Assembly: GCF_001413925.1 (NCBI RefSeq)
Contig: NZ_LBMJ01000001.1
Location: forward strand, 2,954,001-3,018,000
Source of the DNA: Nonlabens sp. YIK11
GTDB lineage: Bacteria; Bacteroidota; Bacteroidia; Flavobacteriales; Flavobacteriaceae
Reading direction: 5' to 3'
Length of the DNA stretch: 64,000 bases
Shown: positions 1 through 9,027 of the stretch, one piece after another
Position numbering within the stretch: the stretch's first letter is position 1
How the letters are laid out: each line of letters starts with the position of its first letter
Made by a program: the position numbers and the translations under genes
The notes under the pieces: generated by a model
Database searches by the model: none
What the model was told of the DNA's origin: nothing
What the model saw: only the letters and a program-made list of their open reading frames with translations

Positions 1-889
1 TGGTTTTGCTCACCACTTCTTCAATTCGTGCTGGGTGAATTCTTCCATCAGTTACCAGTTTGTGTAATGATAGTCGTGCTACTTCACGTCGCACGCTATC
101 AAAGCAACTTAAGATAATGGCATCTGGAGTGTCATCAACAATGATCTCTACTCCTGTGGCAGCTTCAATGGCTCGTATGTTACGACCTTCACGGCCTATG
201 ATACGTCCCTTGACATCGTCACTTTCAAGATTAAAAACTGAAACACAGTTTTCAACGGCTTCTTCAGTACCTATTCTTTGGATCGTATTGATGATCACTT
301 TACGCGCTTCTTGTTGCGCTGTTAGCTTTGCTTCTTCAATGGTATCTTGAATGATAGACATCGCCTCTGTTCTTGCTTTGTCCTTGAGAGATTCTACCAA
401 TTGTTTTTTAGCATCGTCGCCAGACATACCACTTATGACTTCGAGTTGCTTGATTTGCTGCTCATGAAGTTTCTCCACTTCTTCCTGCTTTTTGGAAAAA
501 GCTTCTCGCTTCTCGTCAAGGTCTTTGATTTTGCTATCAAGACTCTGGCTTAAACGTTTTGTTTGCGCTAGTTCATTAGATACTTTGGACTCTTTGTCTT
601 TGGTTCGCTTTTCAGCATCGCTCATTTTCTTCTCACGTTGCATGATTTCCTTTTCATGCTGTGATTTGAGTTCTATGAATTTTTCTTTGGCACGATAGGT
701 TTTCTCAGACTTGATTTTTTCACCTTTCGCCTCGGCTTCTTTGATGATGGACTCGGCGTCCTTTTTAGCATCAATGATGAGTTGTGAGGCTTTACCTTTC
801 TCGACTTTTGCCTTGGCTATGAAGAAGCCTATGGCGAGTCCTATTATAAGTGCGACGATCGCCGCTATAATCACTGTTGTTGTATCCAT
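1..889 (-). CDS. rny: Ribonuclease Y, 5' part (truncated by window edge)
   Basis: Membrane-anchored endoribonuclease that starts mRNA decay. Reading the minus strand from the ATG at 887-889 gives 296 residues with no stop before the window edge. Residues about 4-25 are one hydrophobic helix ending in GFFIAK. Residues about 27-190 are a charged coiled coil rich in K, E and A. A KH RNA-binding domain with the signature [10 protein letters not shown] lies near residue 225. This is the RNase Y architecture; the catalytic HD domain must lie beyond position 1. The order rny, 6S-like RNA, zapA, coiled-coil gene on one strand suggests one transcription unit read leftwards. The family assignment is firm from the KH motif plus the N-terminal anchor. 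Confidence 0.95.
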   Translation of the reverse strand, partial: MDTTTVIIAAIVALIIGLAIGFFIAKAKVEKGKASQLIIDAKKDAESIIKEAEAKGEKIKSEKTYRAKEKFIELKSQHEKEIMQREKKMSDAEKRTKDKESKVSNELAQTKRLSQSLDSKIKDLDEKREAFSKKQEEVEKLHEQQIKQLEVISGMSGDDAKKQLVESLKDKARTEAMSIIQDTIEEAKLTAQQEARKVIINTIQRIGTEEAVENCVSVFNLESDDVKGRIIGREGRNIRAIEAATGVEIIVDDTPDAIILSCFDSVRREVARLSLHKLVTDGRIHPARIEEVVSKT

Positions 890-903
890 TGGTTGTTATA
901 TAT

Positions 904-1072
904 AAAAAAACCTGCACGAGTTTCGGTTTTGTCTGAACTCCCTAAATAAAGTTTAAAGCTAACTGGCTGATCAAGGATCCGGCTCTAGGCACGGCTTGCT
1001 TTTACAACCACGACTCACTTTTTTTAAAGAATTAAGTGTTGAGTTCACCAAAAAATGAAACAAGTGCAGGTA
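904..1072 (-). ncRNA. ssrS: 6S-like RNA (ssrS candidate)
   Basis: The 200-bp gap between zapA and rny has no ORF but strong RNA structure. On the minus strand it opens with ACCTGCACTTGTTTC and closes with GAAACTCGTGCAGGT followed by a run of seven T. The ends pair as ACCTGCAC/GTGCAGGT and GTTTC/GAAAC, with an inner GTGAACTC/GGAGTTCA arm, leaving a large unpaired centre. A long rod about 170 nt in length with an open central bulge is the 6S RNA shape; 6S RNA holds RNA polymerase by mimicking an open promoter. Proximity to zapA is the classical 6S location in other phyla. I infer identity from structure, terminator and location, without a covariance-model score. Confidence 0.7.
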
Positions 1073-1095
1073 GTAACTGTTTATTTAAAGAACGT

Positions 1096-1386
1096 TTATG
1101 ACAAGTGTTGATTCAATAATTGTTCCAGTATCTGTAAACGATCCTGGACCTCTTCATTATCATCACTCTTATCAATAGTATGTTGCTCAGATCTTGCTGC
1201 AAACTGCAGCGCACACATGGCAAGGACATCTTGCTTGTCACGCACGGCATAGCTTTGCTCCAGTTGCTTGATCATCGCCTGGATATTTTTTGCTGCCTTG
1301 CGCAAACCTTCTTCTCGAGAAGGGTCAATCGTTAAAGGATAGACTCTATCTGCAATCGATATCTTAATCTTGAGTTTACCTTCCAA
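1096..1386 (-). CDS. zapA: Cell division protein ZapA
   Basis: 96-residue ZapA-like protein. ZapA binds FtsZ and bundles protofilaments at the division ring. The N-terminal part (KIKISIADRVYPLTI, residues about 5-20) is the strand-rich ZapA head, followed by EEGLRKAAKNI and a long helix with LEQSYAV and MCALQFAAR, matching the family coiled-coil tail. Length is normal. The gene starts one base after the stop of the coiled-coil gene 1388-1675, so the two are almost certainly co-transcribed and translationally coupled. The 6S-like RNA and rny follow downstream on the same strand. Confidence 0.9.
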   Translation of the reverse strand: MEGKLKIKISIADRVYPLTIDPSREEGLRKAAKNIQAMIKQLEQSYAVRDKQDVLAMCALQFAARSEQHTIDKSDDNEEVQDRLQILEQLLNQHLS

Positions 1387-1387
1387 C

Positions 1388-1675
1388 CTATGCTAATTGT
1401 GCAATACATTGATCTATTTCACGGACCAGTGCATTGATCTTGAGTTTTGTTTTTGTTTTGTAATCATCACTACCTAGCATCGCATTTGCCGTTTTAAGCA
1501 TAACGATCGTCTCATTGCCTTCTTGAATGGCCTCTTGCGCGACCTCTAGCTGCTTTTTAAATCCTTCAATAGACTCTTGTTTAGAATCTAATTTCTTTTT
1601 CAACCTTTGATTTTCAATGATTAAGGCTTTGACCTTAAGCTCTATCTGATCAATGCGGTTTAAAAGGGTGGACAT
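1388..1675 (-). CDS. Small coiled-coil protein upstream of zapA
   Basis: 95 residues, nearly all predicted helix: heptad-like L/I spacing runs from residue 5 (LLNRIDQIELKVKALI) to about 60, with many K, E and Q. There is no signal peptide or membrane segment. It lies directly upstream of zapA with a one-base gap. A short coiled coil beside ZapA suggests a divisome-associated role, comparable in size and composition to ZapB, but I cannot show homology to ZapB from sequence alone. An alternative is a generic structural coiled coil. The first gene of the leftward unit therefore remains a hypothetical cell-division-associated protein. Confidence 0.75.
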   Translation of the reverse strand: MSTLLNRIDQIELKVKALIIENQRLKKKLDSKQESIEGFKKQLEVAQEAIQEGNETIVMLKTANAMLGSDDYKTKTKLKINALVREIDQCIAQLA

Positions 1676-1793
1676 TGGGCAAAATTAATGCGGTTCCAAC
1701 AAAATTAACTTTCCACACAGACAAATCAAATATTTATGGAACAAAGTTTGAAAACCTTTTTGCGATCAACATTCCTAACCATATATTTAGAAG

Positions 1794-3503
1794 ATGCAAA
1801 CAAAATATATCTGTTTCCTGTTACTGGGATTATTTTTAGTTCGCTTTGGCGAAAGCCAAACTACAAAAGAGCTTCCACAGGATTATTTCCATCATCCTCT
1901 GGACATCAAACTTATTCTAAGTGGTACTTTTGGTGAGCTGCGCTCCAACCATTTTCATAGTGGTCTGGATATCAAAACCAATCAGAGAACAGGCGCTAAC
2001 GTTCATGCCGCTGCAGCTGGCTACGTGAGTCGTATCAAGATAGAGCATTATGGTTATGGAAAGGCGCTGTACATCACGCATCCTAATGGCTATACTACCG
2101 TGTATGCACACCTTGAAAAATTTAGCCCAAGGATTGAAGAATATGTGAAGGCAAGACAATATGCCCAAGAAAGTTATGAGATCCAACTGTATCCAGACGA
2201 TCTGGAATTGCGAGTAGATCAGGATGAGATCATTGCCTACAGCGGTAATTCTGGCGGTAGCGGTGGACCACACCTTCACTTTGAAATACGTGATGGAGCG
2301 GCACGACCCATGAATCCCATGCTATTTGGAATCGATATTCCAGATTCCAGAAATCCTTTAGTGAAACAAGTCAAAGCCTACCCACTAGATGCAGAGTCAA
2401 CCGTAAATGGAAAAAATGAGGCGCAACTACTTCGTGTGGTTCCCTTACAGGATGGTAAATTCAAAGTGGAACCTTTTTCAGCTTACGGAAACATTGGAAT
2501 GGGCGTCAATACTAATGACCGACTGGATGGAGCCAACAATCAAAATGGTGTCTATACCATAAAAACCTACTTCAACGGTAGTCCACATTTTGAAATGACA
2601 TTTGATAAATTTTCTTTTGATGAAACCCGATACATCAATCAAATGATTGATTTTGAACATTTCAAAAAAAGCAAGAGCCGTATTTCTAGACTATATGTTC
2701 CAGATGGTAGCCCGCTTAGTCTTTACGGCGATGTCAACAATCAAGGAAAGCTACAGCTTTTTGATCCTGGATCCACTCATGTTTATAAAGTCAATATCAC
2801 AGATTTTAAAGGCAACGACAGCGAGATCGTGATGGACATTACCAACGAGTCCAAATTAGAAAACCTGCAAGTTGACAGCCCAAAAGACGCTACTTTGATA
2901 CCACACAATGAGACTTATACTACAACTTTAGGAGCCTTCACGCTTACCATCCCGCAAGGGTCGCTTTATGAAGATACTTTTTTGAACATCAAACAGAACT
3001 CTGACACGCTCAAAGTTCATGAGGACATCGTGCCATTACATAAAAACATGGTGATCAATTATGACATGAGCAGCAAACAGGATGAGGATCGCGACAAATA
3101 TTTTATCGCGAGGACCACTTCTTGGGGTGCTGCCTACTACACTCCTTCACGTTTGAAAGGAAACACATTAACTGCGTTTACTAAAACCCTAGGCACTTAC
3201 GCCATTAGCAAGGATACCAAAGATCCCACCATCGCACCCGTCAATTTCAAGGATGGACAATGGATCAGTAAAAACCAAACGCTCAAATTAAAGATTAACG
3301 ATAAGGATACGGGCGTCCAGGCCTATCGTGCGACAGTGAATGGTAAATTCATTTTGATGGAATACGATTACAAAACAGATCTATTGACGCATTACTTTGA
3401 GGATGGCGTCGTTACAGATACTGATAATGAGTTGGTGGTCATCGTCACGGACAATGTGGGAAATAGCAGTAAATTTGAAGCTACATTTCACCGAAAGGAA
3501 TAA
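1794..3503 (+). CDS. M23 family metallopeptidase (secreted)
   Basis: 569-residue exported peptidase of the lysostaphin/LytM type, expected to cut peptidoglycan cross-bridges or act as a scaffold in the periplasm. Residues 1-22 form a signal peptide. The M23 domain (about 40-170) carries the zinc motif HSGLD (H55, D59), a central H106 in VYAHLEK, and the final HLH of HLHFE (H160, H162), so the active site is complete. The remaining ~390 residues are beta-rich, without a recognised motif, with Ig-like strands near the end (IVTDNVGNSS). An in-frame ATG is absent upstream; the ATG at 1794 directly precedes the signal peptide. The TonB receptor starts immediately after the stop codon, so the pair looks operonic. 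Confidence 0.9.
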   Translation: MQTKYICFLLLGLFLVRFGESQTTKELPQDYFHHPLDIKLILSGTFGELRSNHFHSGLDIKTNQRTGANVHAAAAGYVSRIKIEHYGYGKALYITHPNGYTTVYAHLEKFSPRIEEYVKARQYAQESYEIQLYPDDLELRVDQDEIIAYSGNSGGSGGPHLHFEIRDGAARPMNPMLFGIDIPDSRNPLVKQVKAYPLDAESTVNGKNEAQLLRVVPLQDGKFKVEPFSAYGNIGMGVNTNDRLDGANNQNGVYTIKTYFNGSPHFEMTFDKFSFDETRYINQMIDFEHFKKSKSRISRLYVPDGSPLSLYGDVNNQGKLQLFDPGSTHVYKVNITDFKGNDSEIVMDITNESKLENLQVDSPKDATLIPHNETYTTTLGAFTLTIPQGSLYEDTFLNIKQNSDTLKVHEDIVPLHKNMVINYDMSSKQDEDRDKYFIARTTSWGAAYYTPSRLKGNTLTAFTKTLGTYAISKDTKDPTIAPVNFKDGQWISKNQTLKLKINDKDTGVQAYRATVNGKFILMEYDYKTDLLTHYFEDGVVTDTDNELVVIVTDNVGNSSKFEATFHRKE

Positions 3504-5990
3504 TTGACCACATTGAAATACTTCATCCTTCTACTTTTTTTGATGACCGCTTCCATGGCTGCTCACGCCCAACAAGCGACCATTCAAGGTATCATACTTA
3601 ACGAGCAACAGCAACCCATAGCAAATGTCAATGTAAGTGTTCAAGGCACTACGATAGGTACAGTAAGCAACATCAACGGGTATTATGAGATCAAGGTTGA
3701 AGCCAATACCGCTATAAACCTGAGGTTCTCAAGCGTCTCCTACAGCTCTTTGACGATCCAACAACTCCTACTGAAAAGTGGTGAGATTCTGGAGATCAAC
3801 CCTGTTATGAAGGTAGCTGTAGAACAAATAGGAACGGTTGTCGTTAATGCCACCACAGACCGCCAATTTACCGGCGTGACCACAATAGATCCACAAATGA
3901 TCAGAAGAATCCCAGGCGCCCAACCTGGTGTGGAAAACATTCTACTATCGCTACCAGGAGTGAATAACAACAACGAACTAAGCACTCAATACGCCGTGCG
4001 AGGTGGAAATTATGATGAGAACCTCATCTACATCAATGAAATCGAAGTGTATCGCCCATTTTTGATACGTAGCGGCCAGCAGGAAGGCCTGAGCGTTGTC
4101 AATACAGATCTGGTGCGCAGTGTTGATTTTTCAGCTGGTGGTTTTCAGGCAAAATATGGTGACAAACTCAGTTCGGTTTTGGATCTGGAGTACCGCAGGC
4201 CTACAGATTTTGCCGCTGGTATAGACGCCAGTTTGTTGGGAGCAAATGCGTTTGTTGAGGGAACCGCTTTCGCGAAAGCGATGACCGCAACAGCTGGATT
4301 GCGATACAGAGACAACAGTCTTTTCATCAACTCTAGGGAAACCGTAGCCAATGCAGTACCGAGGTTTTTTGACGCACAGACGTACATCACCTATCGAGTC
4401 AATCCCAAATTTGAACTGGGCTTTTTAGGAAACATCGCAATCAACAGTTATGATTTTGAACCTCGTGACCGACAGACAAACTTCGGAACTATCCAAGAAC
4501 CTGTTGCGGTGGTGATTGATTATCAAGGCCAGGAAGAGGATCAATATGAGACCTATTTTGGCGCTGTAAAAGCGAGTTATGATGTCAATGATCAGCTTAA
4601 TTTAAGACTCATTTCAAGCGTCTATCATACGCAGGAACAAGAGCATTATGACATTCTCGCCCAGTATGGTTTAGGTAGTCCCAATACAGATATAGGCAGT
4701 CGTGATTTTGGACAGGTGGATTTTGTCACCGGTATAGGTTCAGAACTGGAACATGGCCGTAATGACCTAGACGCTTTGATCGCTACACTTGAACATCGTG
4801 GAACTTTCGTTTTTAAAAAAGAAGGCAATTCTAACGATCAGCTGGATTGGGGCATTAAAGCCAATGTGGAAGACATTAGGGATCGTGTGCGAGAATATAC
4901 GGTTGTTGATAGTGCTGGATTCAATGTGCGTCCACCAGGAGGAAACCTAAGAAATGATGAGCCATACACGCCTTTTACCGCGCCTCTAGTACCATTCACC
5001 TCTATCAATGCAGATAATGAAGTGAAGGTTTCTCGCATACAGGGTTTTGCTCAATATAGCAGCCGCGGTTACTGGGGAAATAGTGAAATCTTCTGGAACC
5101 TAGGCGCACGCTTTCACAATTGGACCGTTAGTGGCGATGCCTTTGAAGATTCCAATCAAACCGTTTTTTCACCTCGTGGACAGTTTGCCATAAAACCTTA
5201 CTGGAAAGAGACGGACATGCTTTTTAGAATCTCTACTGGAGTCTATCACCAGCCACCTTTTTACCGAGAATTACGTGATGAGGATGGAAGCGTCAACCCA
5301 GATGTCAAAGCCCAGCAATCCATTCATTTTGTGATTGGGAACGACTGGAGTTTCCAGTGGAATGACAGGCCTTTCAAGCTGACTAGTGAAGCGTACTACA
5401 AAAATCTAAGCGACGTCAACACTTACACGCTGGAAAATGTAAGAATACGCTATCGTGCAAACAATGATGCCAAAGCTTATGCGTATGGTCTGGACTTGAG
5501 ACTCAACGGTGAATTCATTAAAGGAACCGAAAGCTGGATTAGTGCTGGCTATCTCAAAACAGAAGAGAACCTCAACAACCGCGGATTCATCTCCAGACCG
5601 ACAGACCAACGTCTGAAATTTGCCATGCTATTTCAGGATTATGTGCCTAATTTACCACAACTGCGCATGTATTTGAACTTGGTTTACAACACAGGTCTTC
5701 CTGGCGGCTCACCTAATTATGCAGATCCCTATGATTTTCAGTTTAGATTGCGGGATTATCGTCGCGCAGACTTAGGTATCAATTATGTATTCAAGGATGA
5801 CAATAATGATAGCAAGACTTTCGCCAATTTTGATGAGTTCTATATAGGTGCCGAGATCTACAACATCTTTGACAACCAGAACAGCATCACAAATATTTGG
5901 GTCAGAGACATTGCCACTAGCAGGCAGATTGCGATCCCAAACTTCTTGACGCCACGAGTGCTTAACTTTAGAGTGGTGGCTAGGTTTTAA
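3504..5990 (+). CDS. TonB-dependent receptor with carboxypeptidase-like N-domain
   Basis: 828-residue outer-membrane receptor that imports a bound ligand using TonB energy; the ligand is unknown. Residues 1-22 are a signal peptide ending AHAQ. Residues about 25-110 form the carboxypeptidase-regulatory-like domain (GIILNEQQQPIANVNV). Then comes the plug domain (about 115-235, with LLSLPGVNNNNELSTQYAVRGG in two parts), and a barrel ending in F (FRVVARF). The start is TTG, directly after the stop of the M23 gene; no ATG fits before the signal peptide. The palindrome GCTTTCGCGAAAGC at 4266-4279 encodes AFAKA at residues 255-259, near the start of the barrel. The stop overlaps the convergent cysteine desulfurase stop by four bases. 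Confidence 0.9.
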   Translation: MTTLKYFILLLFLMTASMAAHAQQATIQGIILNEQQQPIANVNVSVQGTTIGTVSNINGYYEIKVEANTAINLRFSSVSYSSLTIQQLLLKSGEILEINPVMKVAVEQIGTVVVNATTDRQFTGVTTIDPQMIRRIPGAQPGVENILLSLPGVNNNNELSTQYAVRGGNYDENLIYINEIEVYRPFLIRSGQQEGLSVVNTDLVRSVDFSAGGFQAKYGDKLSSVLDLEYRRPTDFAAGIDASLLGANAFVEGTAFAKAMTATAGLRYRDNSLFINSRETVANAVPRFFDAQTYITYRVNPKFELGFLGNIAINSYDFEPRDRQTNFGTIQEPVAVVIDYQGQEEDQYETYFGAVKASYDVNDQLNLRLISSVYHTQEQEHYDILAQYGLGSPNTDIGSRDFGQVDFVTGIGSELEHGRNDLDALIATLEHRGTFVFKKEGNSNDQLDWGIKANVEDIRDRVREYTVVDSAGFNVRPPGGNLRNDEPYTPFTAPLVPFTSINADNEVKVSRIQGFAQYSSRGYWGNSEIFWNLGARFHNWTVSGDAFEDSNQTVFSPRGQFAIKPYWKETDMLFRISTGVYHQPPFYRELRDEDGSVNPDVKAQQSIHFVIGNDWSFQWNDRPFKLTSEAYYKNLSDVNTYTLENVRIRYRANNDAKAYAYGLDLRLNGEFIKGTESWISAGYLKTEENLNNRGFISRPTDQRLKFAMLFQDYVPNLPQLRMYLNLVYNTGLPGGSPNYADPYDFQFRLRDYRRADLGINYVFKDDNNDSKTFANFDEFYIGAEIYNIFDNQNSITNIWVRDIATSRQIAIPNFLTPRVLNFRVVARF
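4265..4280. repeat. GCTTTCGCGAAAGC palindrome (in TonB receptor)
   Basis: Perfect copy, with the pairing extended to 16 bp. It encodes AFAKA at residues 255-259 of the receptor. Confidence 0.9.
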
Positions 5991-7144
5991 TTATTGGCAC
6001 TCTCTAGGTACTCCTTCAAAACATCTACCACATAATCCAATTCTTCTTTGGTATTATAGATAGAGAAGCTAAATCTCAAACTAGGTTTGTCCAGGTCTTC
6101 CTCATTCAAAATTTGAGACAGGACATGAGAGCCTTTTTGACTACCACTTTGACAAGCGCTACCTTTAGAACATGCGATTCCTTTAAGATCCAGGGTGAAC
6201 AGCAGCATTGCAGCTTTTTCGGCTGGACATGGTAGGCAAACGTTCAATAGCGTGTAGGTGGAGTTATCCCCATCGGCACATTTACCGTTGAACTTGACGC
6301 CATCAATTTTCGCCTCGAGCGAATTTTTAAAATATTCTTTTAAGTCCTTGATGTAGGCTCGATCCTTTTCAAGGTTTTCATATGCCATTTGCATGGCTAG
6401 ATCCATTCCTACAATATTGTGGACACTTTCAGTTCCTGCCCTGATGCCACGTTCTTGTGAACCACCTAGGATTAAGGGCTTCAAACCAGTTCCCTTTCTT
6501 ATGAAGGCAAACCCAACGCCCTTAGGACCATGAAATTTATGGGCGCTTACCGCCGTAAAATCCACGGGAAGTTCCGCAAGATCCATCTCGTAGTGACCTA
6601 TGGATTGAACGCAATCGCTGTGAAATAGTGCCTTGTATTTACGACACAGGCCACCTACACGTTCTATGTCGAGCCTATTGCCTATCTCATTATTGATGTG
6701 CATTAAGGAAACCAAAGTTTTCTTATCAGACTCTTGAAGCAATTGCTCTAGATGGTAATAATCTGGAGTACCGCATTCTTTCAATTTAACGTGCTCTACC
6801 TCGATACCGTATTTATCCCGACAGTAATCCACGATATATACTACAGCATGGTGCTCGATACCTGTAGTAATAATGCGTTTGACATCTAGATCCCTAACGC
6901 AGCTGTGTATGGCAAGATTATCAGCTTCTGTACCACCAGAGGTGAAAATAATTTCGGCAGCAGTGACGTTTAATTGCTTTGCAATGTTCTTGCGAGCGGT
7001 CTCTATCAAAGATTTAGCGCTGCGTCCATAGCTATGTGTTGAACTGGGATTGCCGGGCACGTTTGACAAAACCTCTGTCATGCGAGACACCACTTCTGGT
7101 CGCAATTGCGTGGTCGCTGCATTATCTAGATATACTTGCTTCAT
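5987..7144 (-). CDS. Cysteine desulfurase (NifS/IscS family)
   Basis: 385-residue PLP enzyme that takes sulfur from L-cysteine for Fe-S clusters or tRNA thiolation. It begins with the family motif YLDNAATT. PLP-binding lysine K203 lies in SAHKFHGPKG, and H99 is in the IEHHAV motif. The persulfide cysteine C331 lies in GSACQSG. The ATG at 7142-7144 starts MKQVYLDNAATT; an upstream in-frame ATG would add 12 hydrophobic residues not seen in the family. It is convergent with the TonB receptor and divergent from the lipoprotein at 7216. IscS and NifS subtypes cannot be separated here. No iscU-like or suf genes lie nearby. Confidence 0.93.
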   Translation of the reverse strand: MKQVYLDNAATTQLRPEVVSRMTEVLSNVPGNPSSTHSYGRSAKSLIETARKNIAKQLNVTAAEIIFTSGGTEADNLAIHSCVRDLDVKRIITTGIEHHAVVYIVDYCRDKYGIEVEHVKLKECGTPDYYHLEQLLQESDKKTLVSLMHINNEIGNRLDIERVGGLCRKYKALFHSDCVQSIGHYEMDLAELPVDFTAVSAHKFHGPKGVGFAFIRKGTGLKPLILGGSQERGIRAGTESVHNIVGMDLAMQMAYENLEKDRAYIKDLKEYFKNSLEAKIDGVKFNGKCADGDNSTYTLLNVCLPCPAEKAAMLLFTLDLKGIACSKGSACQSGSQKGSHVLSQILNEEDLDKPSLRFSFSIYNTKEELDYVVDVLKEYLESANN

Positions 7145-7203
7145 GCAACAAAAATAAAATTTTAGGAAACAATAAAGCACATGATCATATTATAATGATA
7201 TAC

Positions 7204-7211
7204 TACCTTTG
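7204..7211 (+). promoter_or_regulatory. TACCTTTG -7 promoter box, possibly leaderless start
   Basis: An exact match to the Bacteroidota -7 consensus TAnnTTTG lies only four bases before the ATG of the lipoprotein gene (7216). If used, transcription would begin at or within a few bases of the start codon. No clear -33 TTG is visible at the proper distance, so this is moderate evidence. Confidence 0.45.
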
Positions 7212-7215
7212 GAAT

Positions 7216-8193
7216 ATGAAGAATATATACTGTTTTTTACTGCTGCTAGTGCTGGTTTCCTGCGATGACGGCGACATCATTGTAGAGGATCTTTCTTTTC
7301 AAGGCATTGACGTAGAGGCTTGCTTACCAGAAACAGATACAGGTACAGATACAGACTCTAGAACCTATCTTTTTTACAAAGTAGATAACAACACTTTTGA
7401 AAGTTTGAGCGTGGAGCTTACTACTGATAGAAACTTACTGGATATAGATGGTTCCTACACTGGTTTAAGAATAAGTGATATGAACCGTGTAGAATATAGA
7501 AAATACAATGCAGCACCTGGTGATGATTATTTTTGTAGCCTGCTGCCACCGGCAACACCTACCGTGATAGACGCTCTTATTTCGAGATCTGGAGAGATCA
7601 ATTTGATTGCGTCTAATCAAATTCTCACATCCACAGAAGCACTAAATAATGAAGAGGATGAAAGACTAGACAGCGATCTCGATGGCATACCCAACTATCT
7701 GGAGCCATCAGGCCAGGACACGGATGGTGATGGGTTACCCGACAAAATTGATGCAGATGATGATGGTGATAATATCCCTACTATTGATGAAGGCGTGGTA
7801 TTTGAAAATGATGGTACCATCTCTTTAACCCAGAGTCGTGATACAGACGGCGATGGTATTCCTGATTATCTAGACAATGATGATGATAACGATGGTGTTT
7901 TAACCATTCAAGAAGATGCTAACCGTGACCTTGATCCTACTAATGACATCACTAACGGCAGGCCAGATTATCTAAATCTTGAGGTTGCCAATGCCGTCTC
8001 ACCGGCCATAGATAGTTTTATACCGCACAGCTATGACAGAATTTCTGTGGTTGAGATTCAAATACCTAACCTTACTTTAGTGAGAGGAGAAGAAACCATT
8101 GTTTTTGACAACTTTGATCAAATCAGAAACTTTGGAACATACATTATACCAGAGAGACAAGTTACCGTCACTCCAGCATTTGTAGAAGAGTAA
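7216..8193 (+). CDS. Lipoprotein with thrombospondin type 3-like calcium repeats
   Basis: 325-residue putative surface or outer-membrane lipoprotein. A signal peptide ends in the lipobox LVSC (C16), followed by acidic residues (DDGD), which in Bacteroidota often favours surface export. The middle (about residues 150-260) has several Asp-rich repeats of the form DxDxDGxxD, for example DTDGDGLPDKID and DTDGDGIPDYLD, typical of calcium-binding thrombospondin type 3 repeats that make stiff linkers. The C-terminal 70 residues have no recognised motif. The start chosen is the ATG at 7216, because the open frame upstream is antisense to cysteine desulfurase. The function is unknown; a structural or adhesive role is inferred. 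Confidence 0.85.
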   Translation: MKNIYCFLLLLVLVSCDDGDIIVEDLSFQGIDVEACLPETDTGTDTDSRTYLFYKVDNNTFESLSVELTTDRNLLDIDGSYTGLRISDMNRVEYRKYNAAPGDDYFCSLLPPATPTVIDALISRSGEINLIASNQILTSTEALNNEEDERLDSDLDGIPNYLEPSGQDTDGDGLPDKIDADDDGDNIPTIDEGVVFENDGTISLTQSRDTDGDGIPDYLDNDDDNDGVLTIQEDANRDLDPTNDITNGRPDYLNLEVANAVSPAIDSFIPHSYDRISVVEIQIPNLTLVRGEETIVFDNFDQIRNFGTYIIPERQVTVTPAFVEE

Positions 8194-8195
8194 TT

Positions 8196-8732
8196 CTATT
8201 TAGGATTTTGAAATAAATACACCTCAGTGGCACCTTTACCGTATTTCTGGAAATCAGCATCATAATGTTTTAGGTAATCATAGCGCTCAAACAAAAAGTC
8301 CAGTTCTTGTTTGAGTACTCCAGCGCCTACGCCATGGATAAAAACCAGTTTTGGAATGTTGTTGCGGTGCGCCCATTCTATCTTGTCTCTGGCAGTATCA
8401 ATTTGCAGGTTGAGCATGTCATAATTATCCATATATCGCTCATTATCGGTCAACTGGTGGATATGTAAATCCACTTCTACCGCTGGGATAAATGCTCCTT
8501 TTTTACGGGACTGTATGCGTCTTTTGGGTTTTTTGGGAGCCGGTTCCTTTTTCACTTCGATGTGTTTTACCTGTAACCGCCTATCAAGAATCAACTCATC
8601 TTCATGAAAGGTGAGATCAATACCATCTGCAGTAGTGATGGTGATTTGTTTCGCTTTCGCGAAAGCGACAACTCCACTCATATCGTCGTCCAGCACCAGC
8701 ACTTTATCTCCTTTGGAAAACTTGTTACTCAT
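8196..8732 (-). CDS. Smr-domain protein (DUF2027-like)
   Basis: 178 residues. The N-terminal ~55 residues form a small beta domain (KGDKVLVLDDDMSG), then a basic linker (about 60-82), then an Smr domain (about 86-178) with the start motif VDLHIH and the nuclease/DNA-binding loop IHGVGAG. Smr domains occur in MutS2 and in stand-alone nicking or RNA-cleaving proteins; this is the short form with an N-terminal add-on seen in Bacteroidota. The palindrome at 8653-8666 encodes AFAKA at residues 23-27, within the N-terminal beta domain. The gene overlaps the upstream small membrane protein gene (8725-8916) by eight bases, so they are co-transcribed. Confidence 0.88.
   Translation of the reverse strand: MSNKFSKGDKVLVLDDDMSGVVAFAKAKQITITTADGIDLTFHEDELILDRRLQVKHIEVKKEPAPKKPKRRIQSRKKGAFIPAVEVDLHIHQLTDNERYMDNYDMLNLQIDTARDKIEWAHRNNIPKLVFIHGVGAGVLKQELDFLFERYDYLKHYDADFQKYGKGATEVYLFQNPK
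8651..8668. repeat. GCTTTCGCGAAAGC palindrome (in Smr gene)
   Basis: Perfect copy, extended to 18 bp (TCGCTTTCGCGAAAGCGA). It encodes VAFAKAK in the Smr-domain protein. Confidence 0.9.
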
Positions 8733-8916
8733 CTAAATGGTCGTTTTTATGTTTTGCCCAATGCTTGCTCGCACGGTACGCTCCTATCATCAGAATGAAT
8801 AATCCGACGATCTGCACATACACGCTCACGCCCGTAACTGTAAGGGAATAAGCCAGTAACGCGGCACCTACCACAACTAAAATACCGTTAAAAAGCTGTT
8901 TTTTATTATCGTTCAT
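8725..8916 (-). CDS. Small membrane protein, hypothetical
   Basis: 63 residues beginning MNDNKKQLF, with two hydrophobic segments (about 9-27 and 33-48) and a charged tail (KHWAKHKNDHLDE). I prefer the ATG at 8914-8916 because the in-frame extension upstream is a low-complexity hydrophobic stretch in the promoter region of the divergent T9SS gene. It is translationally coupled to the Smr gene by an eight-base overlap. No family is recognised and no function is proposed beyond inner-membrane location. Confidence 0.7.
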   Translation of the reverse strand: MNDNKKQLFNGILVVVGAALLAYSLTVTGVSVYVQIVGLFILMIGAYRASKHWAKHKNDHLDE

Positions 8917-8999
8917 CGAATAATTGTGTATTTTGCCGATAGTATTTAAGACAAGATTAATTAGATTTGAAATTAACAATATTACTCTTTTAAAGAGTA

Positions 9000-9007
9000 T
9001 ATTTTTG
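9000..9007 (+). promoter_or_regulatory. TATTTTTG -7 promoter box for the T9SS protein gene
   Basis: Exact TAnnTTTG match 20 bases before the ATG at 9028, at a position that would give a leader of about 13-15 nt. A -33 TTTG is not at the ideal distance (nearest at 8966-8969). Confidence 0.5.
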
Positions 9008-9027
9008 TCTTAGTAAAAGTTACCTCT

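Noticed and set aside
1..905. Four open frames on the + strand between 60 and 905
   Set aside because: They are antisense to the minus-strand RNase Y reading frame, which carries the KH motif.
1736..1936. Small ORF overlapping the start of the M23 peptidase
   Set aside because: Out of frame with the signal peptide and lost after 66 codons; the M23 reading explains the sequence.
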